7,296 nucleotides of DNA from an uncultured Litorilinea sp. GTDB lineage: Bacteria; Chloroflexota; Anaerolineae; Caldilineales; Caldilineaceae. Below are positions 1 to 7,100 of this stretch, piece after piece (within the stretch, counting starts at the first letter, position 1; every line of letters starts with the position of its first letter). The notes beneath the pieces were generated by a model. The model made no database searches, was not told the origin of the DNA, and saw only the letters and a list, made by a program, of their open reading frames with translations. The position numbers and the translations under genes were made by a program. Location of the stretch: contig CAMPHP010000137.1 in NCBI GenBank assembly GCA_946885925.1, forward strand, positions 1 to 7,296. The letters are read 5' to 3'.

Positions 1-963
1 ATCATATGTCCGTCCCACCGTACCGAGTAGCCCTAGCCGATTTGCATCAGCGTCATAGATGTACCGCCGGTGGACACCGGGCCAGAGTGATTGGCTTTTG
101 CCCGTAGGCACGTCCACCAGTTGCAGATCGAACGCGCCGGGGCCATTCGCTTGGTCGGTGACGAGGTAGCTGTCGCCATCTACCCAGCCGCGAAAGAGAT
201 AGACATCATCACCTGGCAGCGTAACCACCGTACTGCCATCAGCAGCCGCGGCATAATTATGACCGCCACAAGCCTGACAGTAGCCATAGGAGATGGTGGT
301 ATGCCAGATCCATTTGCCATCAGGTGACCAGCTTAGTCCGTAGATTTGCTCAATGCCATCGGTGAGGCGAGTTACGCTCTCCTGTTCCACATCATAGAGG
401 TAGAGATCGGTAGAGGGACCGTCAATCGCAGCGCTAAAGGCCAACTGTTTGCCATCGGGCGACCACTCGAAAATCCCCAGGCTAGAGGCAAAGACGAGCC
501 AGAGCGATTCCTCAAAGTCAAAATAATCATAATCGTCCAGCGTTGGATCGCGCTCCAGGACTAGGCCGGCATTGATCGCAATATTGTCAGGAAAATTCGC
601 TGGTAGCAGTGGAATCGAACGGACGACTTCCAGATCGGTCGTTCGCAAGATGGTGAGGGTTAAATCATCTCGTAAGTCTTCTTCCGGCAGGCTGACTTCG
701 CCACGGAGCGTTGCCAAGTGAAGTCCATCCGGAGAGAGGGCAGAGTCAGAAACGGCAACAGAGGCAGGAAGTTCCAAGGCATGGACTAACTGCGCTTCTG
801 GGCTATACAACTTTAGAATGGCTGGATTCTCATCACTGGCAGGCTGGACAACTGCCAGCATCCCAACAGACTCGGCTGCGGTCAGCGGGTGTGTTGCGCT
901 CAATCCAAGCAGACAGACAAAGAGTACAAACCAAACGCGCCAAGCAGCACGTAAAGCAGCCAT
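1..963 (-). CDS. Secreted WD40/TolB-like (PD40) beta-propeller protein, C-terminus beyond window
   Basis: The frame is open from an ATG at 963 to the left edge with no stop, giving 321 visible residues; the C-terminus lies outside. Residues 1-30 look like a signal peptide: a basic start (MAALRAAWR), a hydrophobic core (VWFVLFVCLLGLSA) and small residues before a likely cleavage near LTAA, so export is expected. The mature part carries repeated propeller-blade motifs typical of PD40/TolB-type propellers: LSPDG at about 76-80, WSPDGKQLAFS at 167-177 and WSPDGKWIW at 212-220, each followed by a hydrophobic strand. An acidic aromatic stretch (DDYDYFDFEE, 143-152) and a CQAC pair (229-232) lie between blades. 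Such propellers usually act in binding or scaffolding, and no catalytic motif is visible, so the substrate or partner is unknown. AAGGGG six bases before the ATG supports this start. It lies downstream of queG on the same strand, with 146 bp and a probable promoter of its own between them. Confidence 0.8.
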   Translation of the reverse strand, partial: MAALRAAWRVWFVLFVCLLGLSATHPLTAAESVGMLAVVQPASDENPAILKLYSPEAQLVHALELPASVAVSDSALSPDGLHLATLRGEVSLPEEDLRDDLTLTILRTTDLEVVRSIPLLPANFPDNIAINAGLVLERDPTLDDYDYFDFEESLWLVFASSLGIFEWSPDGKQLAFSAAIDGPSTDLYLYDVEQESVTRLTDGIEQIYGLSWSPDGKWIWHTTISYGYCQACGGHNYAAAADGSTVVTLPGDDVYLFRGWVDGDSYLVTDQANGPGAFDLQLVDVPTGKSQSLWPGVHRRYIYDADANRLGLLGTVGRTYD

Positions 964-969
964 AGCCAA

Positions 970-975
970 CCCCTT
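970..975 (-). promoter_or_regulatory. Shine-Dalgarno site of the beta-propeller gene
   Basis: AAGGGG on the minus strand, with six bases between it and the ATG at 963. It fixes the start just ahead of the signal peptide. Confidence 0.65.
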
Positions 976-992
976 GGTAGAGCCACTTGAGA

Positions 993-1028
993 TAAGTACA
1001 CTTTACAATGTACTTAACAATGTACTTA
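993..1028. promoter_or_regulatory. Putative operator: inverted repeat with a third half-site, upstream of the propeller gene
   Basis: TAAGTACA (993-1000) and TGTACTTA (1009-1016) form a perfect 8-bp inverted repeat around an 8-bp spacer. A second TGTACTTA (1021-1028) lies one 12-bp period further on. Three half-sites in 36 bp, 30-65 bases upstream of the propeller start codon, look like the binding region of a dimeric repressor or activator. Which regulator family binds is unknown, and no regulator gene is in the window. No convincing -35/-10 pair could be fixed here, so the exact promoter is open. Confidence 0.45.
1005..1028. repeat. Perfect 12-bp tandem duplication (two copies)
   Basis: ACAATGTACTTA occurs at 1005-1016 and again at 1017-1028 with no gap and no mismatch. 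Each copy carries one TGTACTTA half-site, so the duplication added a half-site to the operator-like inverted repeat. Confidence 0.9.
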
Positions 1029-1054
1029 CACGGTCGAGATCACACGGTCGAGAT
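1028..1054. repeat. 13-bp direct repeat, period 14 (two copies)
   Basis: ACACGGTCGAGAT occurs at 1028-1040 and 1042-1054, separated by one base. It abuts the 12-bp tandem duplication. It could be a second binding site or a slippage product; no protein family is recognised for it. Confidence 0.85.
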
Positions 1055-1109
1055 TAGATGATTGAGAACATGACGCAATATTGGTTATGCCTGTTCCACT
1101 TCTCACGCG

Positions 1110-2456
1110 TCACATAGAATAAAGTGCGTCCGAGATCTCCTTCGCGACCCACGGATCACTTTCCTCATCCCTCGCGCCCCTGAGAAATTCGGTAATGACC
1201 TCGTAATCGCGAGTCCGGCCTACACGCAAGATTTCACCCAAGGCCCAGGCTGCATGACCACGCACGATAGGCGACGGATCGATCAAGAGAAAGCCCAAGT
1301 CTACAATTGCATCCGAATGGCGCGAATTGCCCAAAGCAATAGCGACATTGCGCGCCATGCCCACGCGCGTCGCGCGCAAGACAGGCGAGTTGCGGAAGCG
1401 TTTCTCAAATGCCTCGTCCTCTAGCCAGTAGGGATTGGCGAAATCAAAGCCTTCCAGCAACCGCGGAGCAACCCGATCTGCTTGCGCCAACAACCCTTCC
1501 ATAAGGGGCGTGCGTTCATCAAGCCGCTGGTTCCAGGGGCAGACTTCTTGGCAAATGTCACAGCCAAAGATGCGGTTGCCAAAATAGCTACGCAATTCAG
1601 CAGGGATAGGCGCTTGCGTTTCAATCGTCCAATAGGATATACAACGTTGCGGGTCAAGATGGTAGGGACCGACAAACGCATCAGTGGGGCAGGCATCCAA
1701 ACAGCGTGTGCAGCGCCCACAAGTACCAGCAGCCTCGCCATTGTCGATTGCGTCAACTTCCCCACTGCTAAGTGGAATCATCCAGCGACCATAATCTCCA
1801 CCGGCTGGTAACCCTGCTATCACTGCGTCGGGTGTCGGGCTGGCGGAGAAAGATTGCACCGGGTCATAGACCAGCGTTTCGGGAATGAGAATCGTCGCCA
1901 GCAGAAGCCATGAACCATCCACCGGGTGAATCGTGCAACAGTTCTTGCCGGTGAAGCCAATGCCCGCGCGCGCTGCCCAATCCCGTTCCAAGACGGGGCC
2001 TGTGTCCACCAAGCATTTGCCCCGGCTTGTGCGTCCGGTGTGGCGGCGGATCAAGGCATCTAGTTCGTAAAGCAGTGGGCGGATGATCTCGTGATAATCA
2101 TCGCCCCAGGCATAGGATGCGATGATGCCGCGGCTAGGGTCTTCACGCACATCGGGCGGGAGGTCAAATTGATGATAGTTGACTGCCAAGACAACTATCG
2201 TCTTGAAGGGCGTATTAAAGGGCGTATTACAGGGCGTATTAAAGGGGCCAGGCTTTGCGTCGGCAAGCAACGCAGGATCGCGCCGTTTTTCGAGATGACG
2301 AGTCAGATAACGCATATCGCCCGCTCGATCCGCAGCAATCCACGCATCATAAAAATCAGCATGGGGAGCCTGGTCAATTGGGAGTATGCGGCAGTGATCA
2401 AAGCCTAAGCGGCGGGCTTCAACCTTTAGGGTACGTGTTAGAGTAGCAGCATCCAT
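1110..2456 (-). CDS. queG: Epoxyqueuosine reductase QueG, with HEAT-like C-terminus
   Basis: QueG is a cytoplasmic cobalamin- and 2[4Fe-4S]-dependent enzyme that reduces epoxyqueuosine to queuosine in the wobble position of GUN tRNAs, the last step of the pathway. The 448-residue product shows the family signature VDTGPVLERDWAARAG (150-165) with the catalytic Asp at 151, then GFTGKN (167-172). A ferredoxin-like module follows with all eight cluster cysteines: CGRCTRCLDACP (C246, C249, C252, C256), C272, and CDICQEVCPWN (C299, C302, C306). Residues 365-445 resemble PBS-lyase HEAT repeats (VRGHAAWALGEI), as in many QueG proteins. It is longer than the usual 310-390 residues because of an FNTP/CNTP/FNTP insert at 72-83 and extra sequence at about 200-240 before the first cysteine motif. 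No Shine-Dalgarno is seen before the ATG, and a strong promoter lies immediately upstream. No other queuosine genes are nearby. Confidence 0.95.
   Translation of the reverse strand: MDAATLTRTLKVEARRLGFDHCRILPIDQAPHADFYDAWIAADRAGDMRYLTRHLEKRRDPALLADAKPGPFNTPCNTPFNTPFKTIVVLAVNYHQFDLPPDVREDPSRGIIASYAWGDDYHEIIRPLLYELDALIRRHTGRTSRGKCLVDTGPVLERDWAARAGIGFTGKNCCTIHPVDGSWLLLATILIPETLVYDPVQSFSASPTPDAVIAGLPAGGDYGRWMIPLSSGEVDAIDNGEAAGTCGRCTRCLDACPTDAFVGPYHLDPQRCISYWTIETQAPIPAELRSYFGNRIFGCDICQEVCPWNQRLDERTPLMEGLLAQADRVAPRLLEGFDFANPYWLEDEAFEKRFRNSPVLRATRVGMARNVAIALGNSRHSDAIVDLGFLLIDPSPIVRGHAAWALGEILRVGRTRDYEVITEFLRGARDEESDPWVAKEISDALYSM
2208..2243. repeat. In-frame 12-bp tandem repeat, three copies, inside queG
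   Basis: GGGCGTATTAAA (2208-2219), GGGCGTATTACA (2220-2231) and GGGCGTATTAAA (2232-2243) follow each other without gaps; only the middle copy differs, by one base. On the coding strand they encode FNTP, CNTP and FNTP. A multiple of three, they add four residues per copy without breaking the frame. Confidence 0.95.
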
Positions 2457-2466
2457 AGTGTGGTTT

Positions 2467-2494
2467 ATTTTACATGCTGGCGCGAGCGCGTCAA
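2467..2494 (-). promoter_or_regulatory. Sigma70-type promoter of queG, predicted near-leaderless
   Basis: On the minus strand TTGACG (2489-2494) and TAAAAT (2467-2472) are separated by 16 bp; each hexamer differs from consensus at one position. Only ten bases lie between the -10 box and the queG ATG. Transcription should therefore start around 2459-2461, leaving a leader of about 2-5 nt, which agrees with the absence of a Shine-Dalgarno sequence. Confidence 0.65.
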
Positions 2495-2655
2495 TTATCC
2501 AATAAACGCAAAGTGACCGCCTTCGAGATACGCGGCTCTGTCATGCTGCAGGCATCTTTCCGCTCTGCACACGCCCCATCGGGATCGGGAGTCCCCAGGG
2601 CGCGGCATGACAGACAACTTAGGCACGCGTCTTTCATCCTTGTTCGATCTGCCTA

Positions 2656-2664
2656 TGTTACAAT
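2656..2664 (+). promoter_or_regulatory. Possible extended -10 promoter element for the MFS gene
   Basis: TGTTACAAT matches an extended -10 (TGn followed by TACAAT, one mismatch to TATAAT). No good -35 lies at 16-18 bp spacing upstream. A perfect TTGACA stands at 2672-2677, but the hexamer at the right distance from it (TCGACT, 2694-2699) is poor. Either could serve the transporter gene; the leader would be roughly 65-100 nt. Confidence 0.35.
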
Positions 2665-2759
2665 GGTCAAATTGACAGCCAAAACGTATTGTTTCGACTG
2701 TTCCAAGGGACATTCTGAAAATAAAATGCCGTGCAGAACGAATTGCAGTTTAGGATGGT

Positions 2760-2766
2760 AAAGGGA
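2760..2766 (+). promoter_or_regulatory. Shine-Dalgarno site of the MFS transporter gene
   Basis: AAAGGGA with five bases between it and the ATG at 2772, supporting that start. Confidence 0.6.
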
Positions 2767-2771
2767 AACTC

Positions 2772-4001
2772 ATGAACGGTAAACGACTTTTTGCGGCTTC
2801 TTATGGTCACTTTTCCATTGACAGCCTGAACTCAACCATCCCGATCATTTTGACGGCAGTGGCAACCAACTTCAACTTGAGCGTGAGCCAGATTGGTCTC
2901 GCCGCTATGATCTATACCTTAGCGGCATCCTTAACACAACCGCTCTTTGGCATCTTGGTCGACAGGCTGCGGGGACGTTGGCTCGCTGGCTTGGGGCTAG
3001 TCTGGATGATGTGCTTTTACGCTGCCGCGCCCTTTATGCCCAACTACCCGCTGTTGGTGCTCTGTTTGTCGCTTGGCGCGTTAGGTAGTGGGGCCTTCCA
3101 CCCGGCAGGCATGATCAACTCCACAATGGCAGGGGGCAGCAGGCCGACCATTGCCACGTCGCTTTTCTTTGTCGGCGGACAAACCGGGTTGGCATTGGGG
3201 CCGACGGTGGCAGGCGTGCTGCTACAGAACTTTGGACTGGCAGCCATGCCTTATATGGCGTTGGCGATGGTACCTGGTGCGTTCTTCATGCTGTGGTTTT
3301 TGCATCATCCCTATGAAGAAGTCTCCCCGGTCAAGCAAGACACGCCTGTTGATCCCAAGACGCCAGCCCAAGCGGCATCAACGTATACCCGCACCAAAGG
3401 CATCTTCATCGCAATTGCCTTTGTGCTGCTCATCACCTTCCGCTCCACCACCCAACAGGGCTTCACGACCCTGTTACCCAAATACTTTGCCGATCTAGGC
3501 TATACACCTGCGGTCTATGGGGCCATGCTCAGTGTGTTGGGCATTGCAGGAGCCACGGGAACGCTTTTGGGTGGCTGGCTGGGCGACCGCTTTAACCGGC
3601 GTATGATCATCTTGACCAGCATGACCTTGGGCGCGCTTTTCTCATTTGCCATGCTCTATACAAGCGGCTGGGTCTACACACTGGCTGCATTGGGCGCAGG
3701 TTCTATGATGAATGTGCCCCACAGCATTTTGCTCATCATGGCGCAGCGCTTTATTCCGGCGCGCAAGGGAATGATTGGGGGTGCTGTCTTGGGGTTAATG
3801 TTTGCTTCGGGTGCAGCCATGACCGGAGTAGGCAGTTGGGTGGCTGATTTTGTGGGACTCCCCCTGGTCTTGTCTACATTTGCGCTCCTGCCGATTGGGG
3901 CAGGGATCTGCGCCTTGACGTTACCTTCGACGCGCGGGAAGGAAACTGCCGCGGAGATCAAGCCTGCACAGGAGGCTGCACCCTCCACAGCAGGGGATTA
4001 G
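2772..4001 (+). CDS. Major facilitator superfamily transporter, Fsr-like (fosmidomycin-resistance branch)
   Basis: The 409-residue product is a full-length inner-membrane MFS carrier: two halves of about six hydrophobic segments each, joined by a hydrophilic loop at 181-209. MFS motif A appears in each half: GILVDRLRGRW at 60-70 and GGWLGDRFNRR at 267-277. The N-terminus (HFSIDSLNSTIPIIL), GSGAFHPAG (105-113, with conserved HP) and FFVGGQTGLALGP (132-144) match the style of the Fsr group, proton-driven drug exporters whose E. coli member gives fosmidomycin resistance. That makes efflux of a small molecule likely, but the substrate cannot be read from sequence. The last 20 or so residues are a charged, Ala-rich cytoplasmic tail. 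It stands alone, divergent from queG and convergent with the nuclease gene. No regulator gene is adjacent. A generic sugar or anion MFS role is the alternative. Confidence 0.88.
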   Translation: MNGKRLFAASYGHFSIDSLNSTIPIILTAVATNFNLSVSQIGLAAMIYTLAASLTQPLFGILVDRLRGRWLAGLGLVWMMCFYAAAPFMPNYPLLVLCLSLGALGSGAFHPAGMINSTMAGGSRPTIATSLFFVGGQTGLALGPTVAGVLLQNFGLAAMPYMALAMVPGAFFMLWFLHHPYEEVSPVKQDTPVDPKTPAQAASTYTRTKGIFIAIAFVLLITFRSTTQQGFTTLLPKYFADLGYTPAVYGAMLSVLGIAGATGTLLGGWLGDRFNRRMIILTSMTLGALFSFAMLYTSGWVYTLAALGAGSMMNVPHSILLIMAQRFIPARKGMIGGAVLGLMFASGAAMTGVGSWVADFVGLPLVLSTFALLPIGAGICALTLPSTRGKETAAEIKPAQEAAPSTAGD

Positions 4002-4014
4002 GTCACATCAAAAC

Positions 4015-4055
4015 CTTTCTCGAAGCCATCCAGAGAGTTCCCGGCTTCGAGAAAG
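4015..4055. terminator. Hairpin between convergent genes, probable terminator (better for the minus strand)
   Basis: CTTTCTCGAAGCC (4015-4027) and GGCTTCGAGAAAG (4043-4055) form a perfect 13-bp stem with a 15-nt loop. Read on the minus strand the stem is followed by GGTTTTG, a short T-run, fitting termination of the large nuclease gene that ends at 4104. On the plus strand no T-run follows, so for the transporter transcript it is at best a weak terminator or a 3'-end stabiliser. Confidence 0.55.
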
Positions 4056-4056
4056 A

Positions 4057-4066
4057 TGGTCGACCA
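4057..4066. repeat. Perfect 10-bp palindrome next to the hairpin
   Basis: TGGTCGACCA is self-complementary and begins two bases after the 13-bp hairpin. It may be incidental or add to structure at the 3' ends of the two converging transcripts. Confidence 0.5.
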
Positions 4067-4103
4067 ATAGTTTCGTACAACTTCAGATTGATTCTTTGAG
4101 AAG

Positions 4104-7100
4104 CTACTGAGAAACCATCCCACCTCTATTTTGCGCCTCTCGTTGCAAGGCTGGTATGAAGAGCAGTTCTTGCATTGTAGCATCAGGGCCTACCACAGTA
4201 ACTTTGATTGGCTCAATGGGTGTAAGCGGTGTGCCTTCTGGCATCACATCCAGGCGGACCACAACCTCATCTACGTTAATTTCCTCTACCACACGCAGCG
4301 TGAAATCGATCGTGACTTCTTGGCCTGGCGGCAAAACAGCGATGGTATAGGTGCAGAGAGTAGCGGCGGGAGCACCTTCCGGACAATCCCACATTGTGAA
4401 AGCCGAAGCAGCAAGAGTCGAGCCTGTACTCGATAAAAAGGCTGTTCCTCTGGGGATGACAAAGGCGATCTGCACATTTTTCATCGTGGCAGTACCGTTG
4501 TTGCGTATCTTCACCTCATAATTCAACTCCCCTCCAGTGACCCCACCTGCGCTGGGTGACGTAAATCTCCCCTCTGCATTCACATCATAAGCGGTTTCTC
4601 CCAAGTTCACCGTTGCCGTAGCGGTAGCGATAGTGCTAAGTGCTTCTATCTGTGCATCGGCTATCCAGGTGGCGCGATTCGTGGTTTGCTCTTCGATTTG
4701 CGCTGAGACGCTAAAGCCCAATGCCACGGTGGAAATGCTTTGTCCAGGGGCCAGTGGTGTCAAAAGTGTGTGGGTGATTGTACCCACCTGGTCGTCAACC
4801 AGCGAGTGCCGGGTCAATGTGACGTTGCCGCTGTTGGTAACGGTGTAGCAGTAATAGACGGTCTCACCCGGTAAGACGGTGATCGTGGTGTCAGTGCCAC
4901 AGACGCCAGGTTGCACACTCACGGTTTTAACCAAGTTGATTGCGGCAACAGGGAGTGTTACCAAGTCAAAAATCGCGCGAACACTCTTCGCGGCATCCAT
5001 TGTTACTACACAGGCATCTGTGCCCGTGCAAGCCCCCGACCAACCGTTAAAGGTTGAGTTTGCCGCAGCCACAGCATTGAGGGTTACAACTGTGCCATGT
5101 GGATAGATCGCAGCACAACTGTTACCACAATCAATTCCGGCTGGCGTGCTTGTGACCGTACCGCTGCCCGTACCCTCCTTGCTCACATCCAGCGCATATG
5201 GGCCGGTACCACTACCCTGCACGCCACTACCCTGCACGCTAAAGGTGTACGGGTTCTCATCACCATCATTGTTGGCAATGGTCAGGGTAATGGCGTGGCT
5301 GCCATGCGCTGATGGCATATAGCGCACTGTAAAAGTCACGCTTTCTTGCGCGTTTACGACAGAGGTCAGCGGCTGTGTCACCACAAATTCCCCGCTGGCG
5401 GAGCCGCTACTCTCTACCCAGGGTGTGCCGGATAGGCTTAGCGCTGCATTACCGCTGTTGCTGATGACAAAGGTGTGCGTGATGGCATCACCCACACTAA
5501 CAGCACCAAGATCAGTACCATCAGAGACCGAAGGGCTGTTATCGCCGTTAACAATTATCTCGTCATTGCCCAACAACGCAATCTCCGGGGACCAATTGAG
5601 CCAAACAACCAGTGGGTCATGGTCAGAGAAGCGGTAGGGTTCTGGCGTATAGAAGTACTCTACTTGAGCCGCCGATTTGAATTCAGCGTTGTAATCGAGT
5701 ATGTTCGGTTCATCGGCGTTGACATGCCACTCTGTAGCGCCAACCACTTGACCGAATAGGCTAGGACTGGCAAGCGCGTGATCCAGATAGCCCGACTGAC
5801 CCTCAAAGACGTAGGAATAGGCCGCCTGTCCCTGAAAGGCTGCCAACAAGTCGGTATAGCCCGCATTTTTGAGTGTGGTAATGGGGTCTTCCAGGGCATA
5901 AGCATTTAGATCACCGATGATCAAGAAATCGGGATCGCCGCTCTCCGTAGGATCAGTTGCCAACCAGTTGACCAGGGCAGCAGCGGCTCTCGTGCGCGTG
6001 TTGTTACAGTTGCCCTGACCATCGCTTGTATCCGGGTCGCCAACGTGATTACAGTCCGAGCCTTTGGATTTGAGATGATTGACGGCAACGGTGAAACGTT
6101 CGCCACTAGCGTTCTCTTGGAAGGTCTGCGCCAGAACAGGTCGATTCAACGTGTCGATAAACGTCGGGTCAACAGCCGAGTTCAAGATCTTATAGTCGCC
6201 AACCGGGGTGACGGTTGCTGGCTTATAGATGATGCCGACTTTGATAGCATCCGTGCCGATAAAGCCAGTGTTGATATAGGCATAGGTATTTGCGCCGAGG
6301 ATAGCGTTCAATCCATCAACCAGATCTTGCAGCGATTCAGTTGCGTTGTTTTCTATCTCAATCAAACCGGCAATATCCGCGTCTATTGCAACAAGCCCCC
6401 CAATGATCTTGGTGCGTTGGCGATCAAACTCCACGGGCGTATTTGCGCCACGGCACTCCTGCCGGTTGGTCACCGGGCCACAATCATTGCCGCCATCGTC
6501 CAATGTTGTAAAGTAATTGAGGACGTTGGCACTAGCAACCTTGAGCGTACCGCCGAGCACTTCAGGCGATGCGGTGCGTGGATTGGCAGGATTAAACAGA
6601 ACCTCGCCAACAGGCTGCACACGATAGAGATCAAAGCGCTGCTCGACAATGCCCGTTAGATTATTTACTGTATAGCCAGTGCGTAGCGTATTGGTGGCGC
6701 TGAGATAGGGCGACGGATAGATGACCGGGTCAGGATTCTCCGCAGTCTGGGCATCATCAAGGATAATCCGATGACGCTCGTTTAGAATGCGTTGTGCCTC
6801 GGCAGGTGCGCCTGGTGCAGCCAGATGAGTGGGTTGGTAGAGCCGCCCGCCATATGAAAGGTGAACTTCACCATAACGCCCCAGGGTAAAGCTCTCGGTA
6901 ACGGTCAACTCTTGTGGAAAGTTGACCAACATGCCCTCCACCCGCTCCCACTCTGAGAGGCTGCTCACGGGCAAGTTGATCACCGTTGGTGTGACAGAAG
7001 CATCTGTGGCACAAACCTGCAACTGTGTGACACTCGTCAGTTCGGTCAGCGTCACACCAGGATCGCCAAACTCAGTGACCGTTCCTTCTAGCCGCACCAC

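Larger units (their letters stand above)
2457..2771. other. Divergent intergenic region between queG and the MFS transporter gene
   Basis: These 315 bases hold the queG promoter at the left end and signals for the transporter gene at the right. The middle (about 2500-2630) contains a 10-bp inverted repeat, TCTGTCATGC at 2537-2546 against GCATGACAGA at 2605-2614, enclosing 58 bases with several short C/G runs. Weak open frames cross it on both strands, but they lack ribosome sites and recognisable motifs and are not called as genes. No riboswitch, tRNA or small RNA family is recognised. Confidence 0.6.

Noticed and set aside
1005..1054. CRISPR-like array from the repeated words
   Set aside because: Only two copies of each word, with spacing of one base or none; no spacers and no cas genes.
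2174..2205. Nested small inverted repeats (CAAGAC/GTCTTG and GATAGTT/AACTATC) next to the queG tandem repeat
   Set aside because: Short arms of 6-7 bp inside a conserved coding region; probably chance, though they could favour slippage at the neighbouring repeat.
2495..2713. 72-codon open frame on the minus strand in the same intergenic region
   Set aside because: It overlaps the other weak frame and promoter elements, with no domain and no ribosome site seen.
2474..2761. 95-codon open frame on the plus strand just before the transporter gene, with a Cys-rich end
   Set aside because: No ribosome site, no recognisable domain, biased composition, and it overlaps both the queG promoter and the likely transporter promoter. 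It is best explained as chance.
6045..6659. 204-codon open frame on the plus strand
   Set aside because: It lies wholly antisense within the EEP nuclease domain, whose catalytic motifs are intact; the frame is a shadow of a conserved coding region.
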